A stretch of 29,224 nt of DNA from Bacillota bacterium (GTDB lineage Bacteria > Bacillota > Clostridia > Lachnospirales > Lachnospiraceae): NCBI GenBank assembly GCA_023423045.1, contig JAFAGA010000069.1:1-29224 (forward strand), given 5' to 3'. A program made the translations under genes and the position numbers. The first letter of the stretch is position 1. Each line of letters starts with the position of its first letter. The notes beneath the pieces are model-generated. The model ran no database searches, was not told the origin of the DNA, and saw nothing but the letters and a program-made list of their open reading frames with translations. Below are positions 29,058 to 29,224 of the stretch, in pieces.

Positions 29058-29224
29058 ATGTCAGGACATTCGAAATTTGCAAACATCAAACATAAAAAAG
29101 AAAGAAATGATGCAGCGAAGGGAAAGATATTCACCAAGCTGGGCCGCGAGATCGCGGTAGCGGTAAAGGAAGGCGGAGCAGATCCGAATGCTAACAGCCG
29201 TTTGAAGGATATTATTGCCAAAGC
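29058..29224 (+). CDS. yebC: YebC/PmpR family protein, N-terminal part
   Basis: The frame is open from ATG 29058 to the window edge (55 complete codons, stop not reached). It starts MSGHSKFANIKHKKERNDAA and continues GKIFTKLGREIAVAVKEGG, the hallmark N-terminus of YebC/PmpR proteins. These act as transcriptional regulators or, as shown for some members, help ribosomes through proline-rich stalls. AAGGAGA (29044-29050) precedes the start. Confidence 0.95.
   Translation, partial: MSGHSKFANIKHKKERNDAAKGKIFTKLGREIAVAVKEGGADPNANSRLKDIIAK

Overview
The window looks like chromosomal DNA of a spore-forming, anaerobic, Gram-positive Clostridia member, most likely a Lachnospiraceae (cluster XIVa) species. 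The evidence is a complete spoIIIAA-AH operon, strong AGGAGG-type ribosome sites with several GTG/TTG starts, an anaerobic double-cubane-cluster reductase pair, and the classic Firmicutes order aroQ-pepP-efp-spoIIIA-asp23-nusB-xseA-xseB-ispA-dxs-tlyA-nadK-argR. The family assignment is inference; no rRNA is present.

Layout. (1) 1-1.8 kb: small single genes, namely a P-loop kinase-like protein, the mechanosensitive channel MscL with an added zinc ribbon, and a small ABM-like protein. (2) 1.9-5.4 kb: yqeG, aroK, aroQ, an M24 aminopeptidase and efp, ending in a strong terminator. (3) 5.5-13.6 kb: an accessory block sitting between efp and spoIIIAA, which are near neighbours in B. subtilis. It holds an XRE-type regulator fused to a desulfoferrodoxin-like iron module with a GIY-YIG protein; a membrane-anchored unknown; a MobA-like/ModE-like fusion protein next to a double-cubane reductase and its ATP-dependent activator; a Cof-type HAD phosphatase; a four-helix membrane protein; and aroE on the minus strand. 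(4) 13.8-20.5 kb: the spoIIIA operon, which builds the mother-cell half of the SpoIIIA-SpoIIQ channel. It is interrupted after spoIIIAA by a nitroreductase gene, and the sigma-E-like promoter/leader in front of spoIIIAA is repeated in front of spoIIIAB. (5) 20.6-28.8 kb: asp23, nusB, then a dense run of DNA-repair, isoprenoid and NAD genes ending with argR and a strong terminator. (6) the right edge: the start of yebC/pmpR.

The most unusual material is mostly non-coding. There are five copies of a small palindromic hairpin unit with compensatory stem changes (two near spoIIIAB, three in tandem between asp23 and nusB). A roughly 100-nt structured element occurs twice, once after spoIIIAH and once before nadK. 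The duplicated spoIIIA promoter/leader is the third. In protein space the best leads are the HTH-desulfoferrodoxin fusion that keeps all metal ligands but has Leu where superoxide reductases have Lys, the MobA-ModE fusion with degraded catalytic motifs beside a double-cubane reductase, and a SpoIIIAH with a strongly acidic insert of about 110 residues. No CRISPR array, tRNA, rRNA or insertion sequence was seen.
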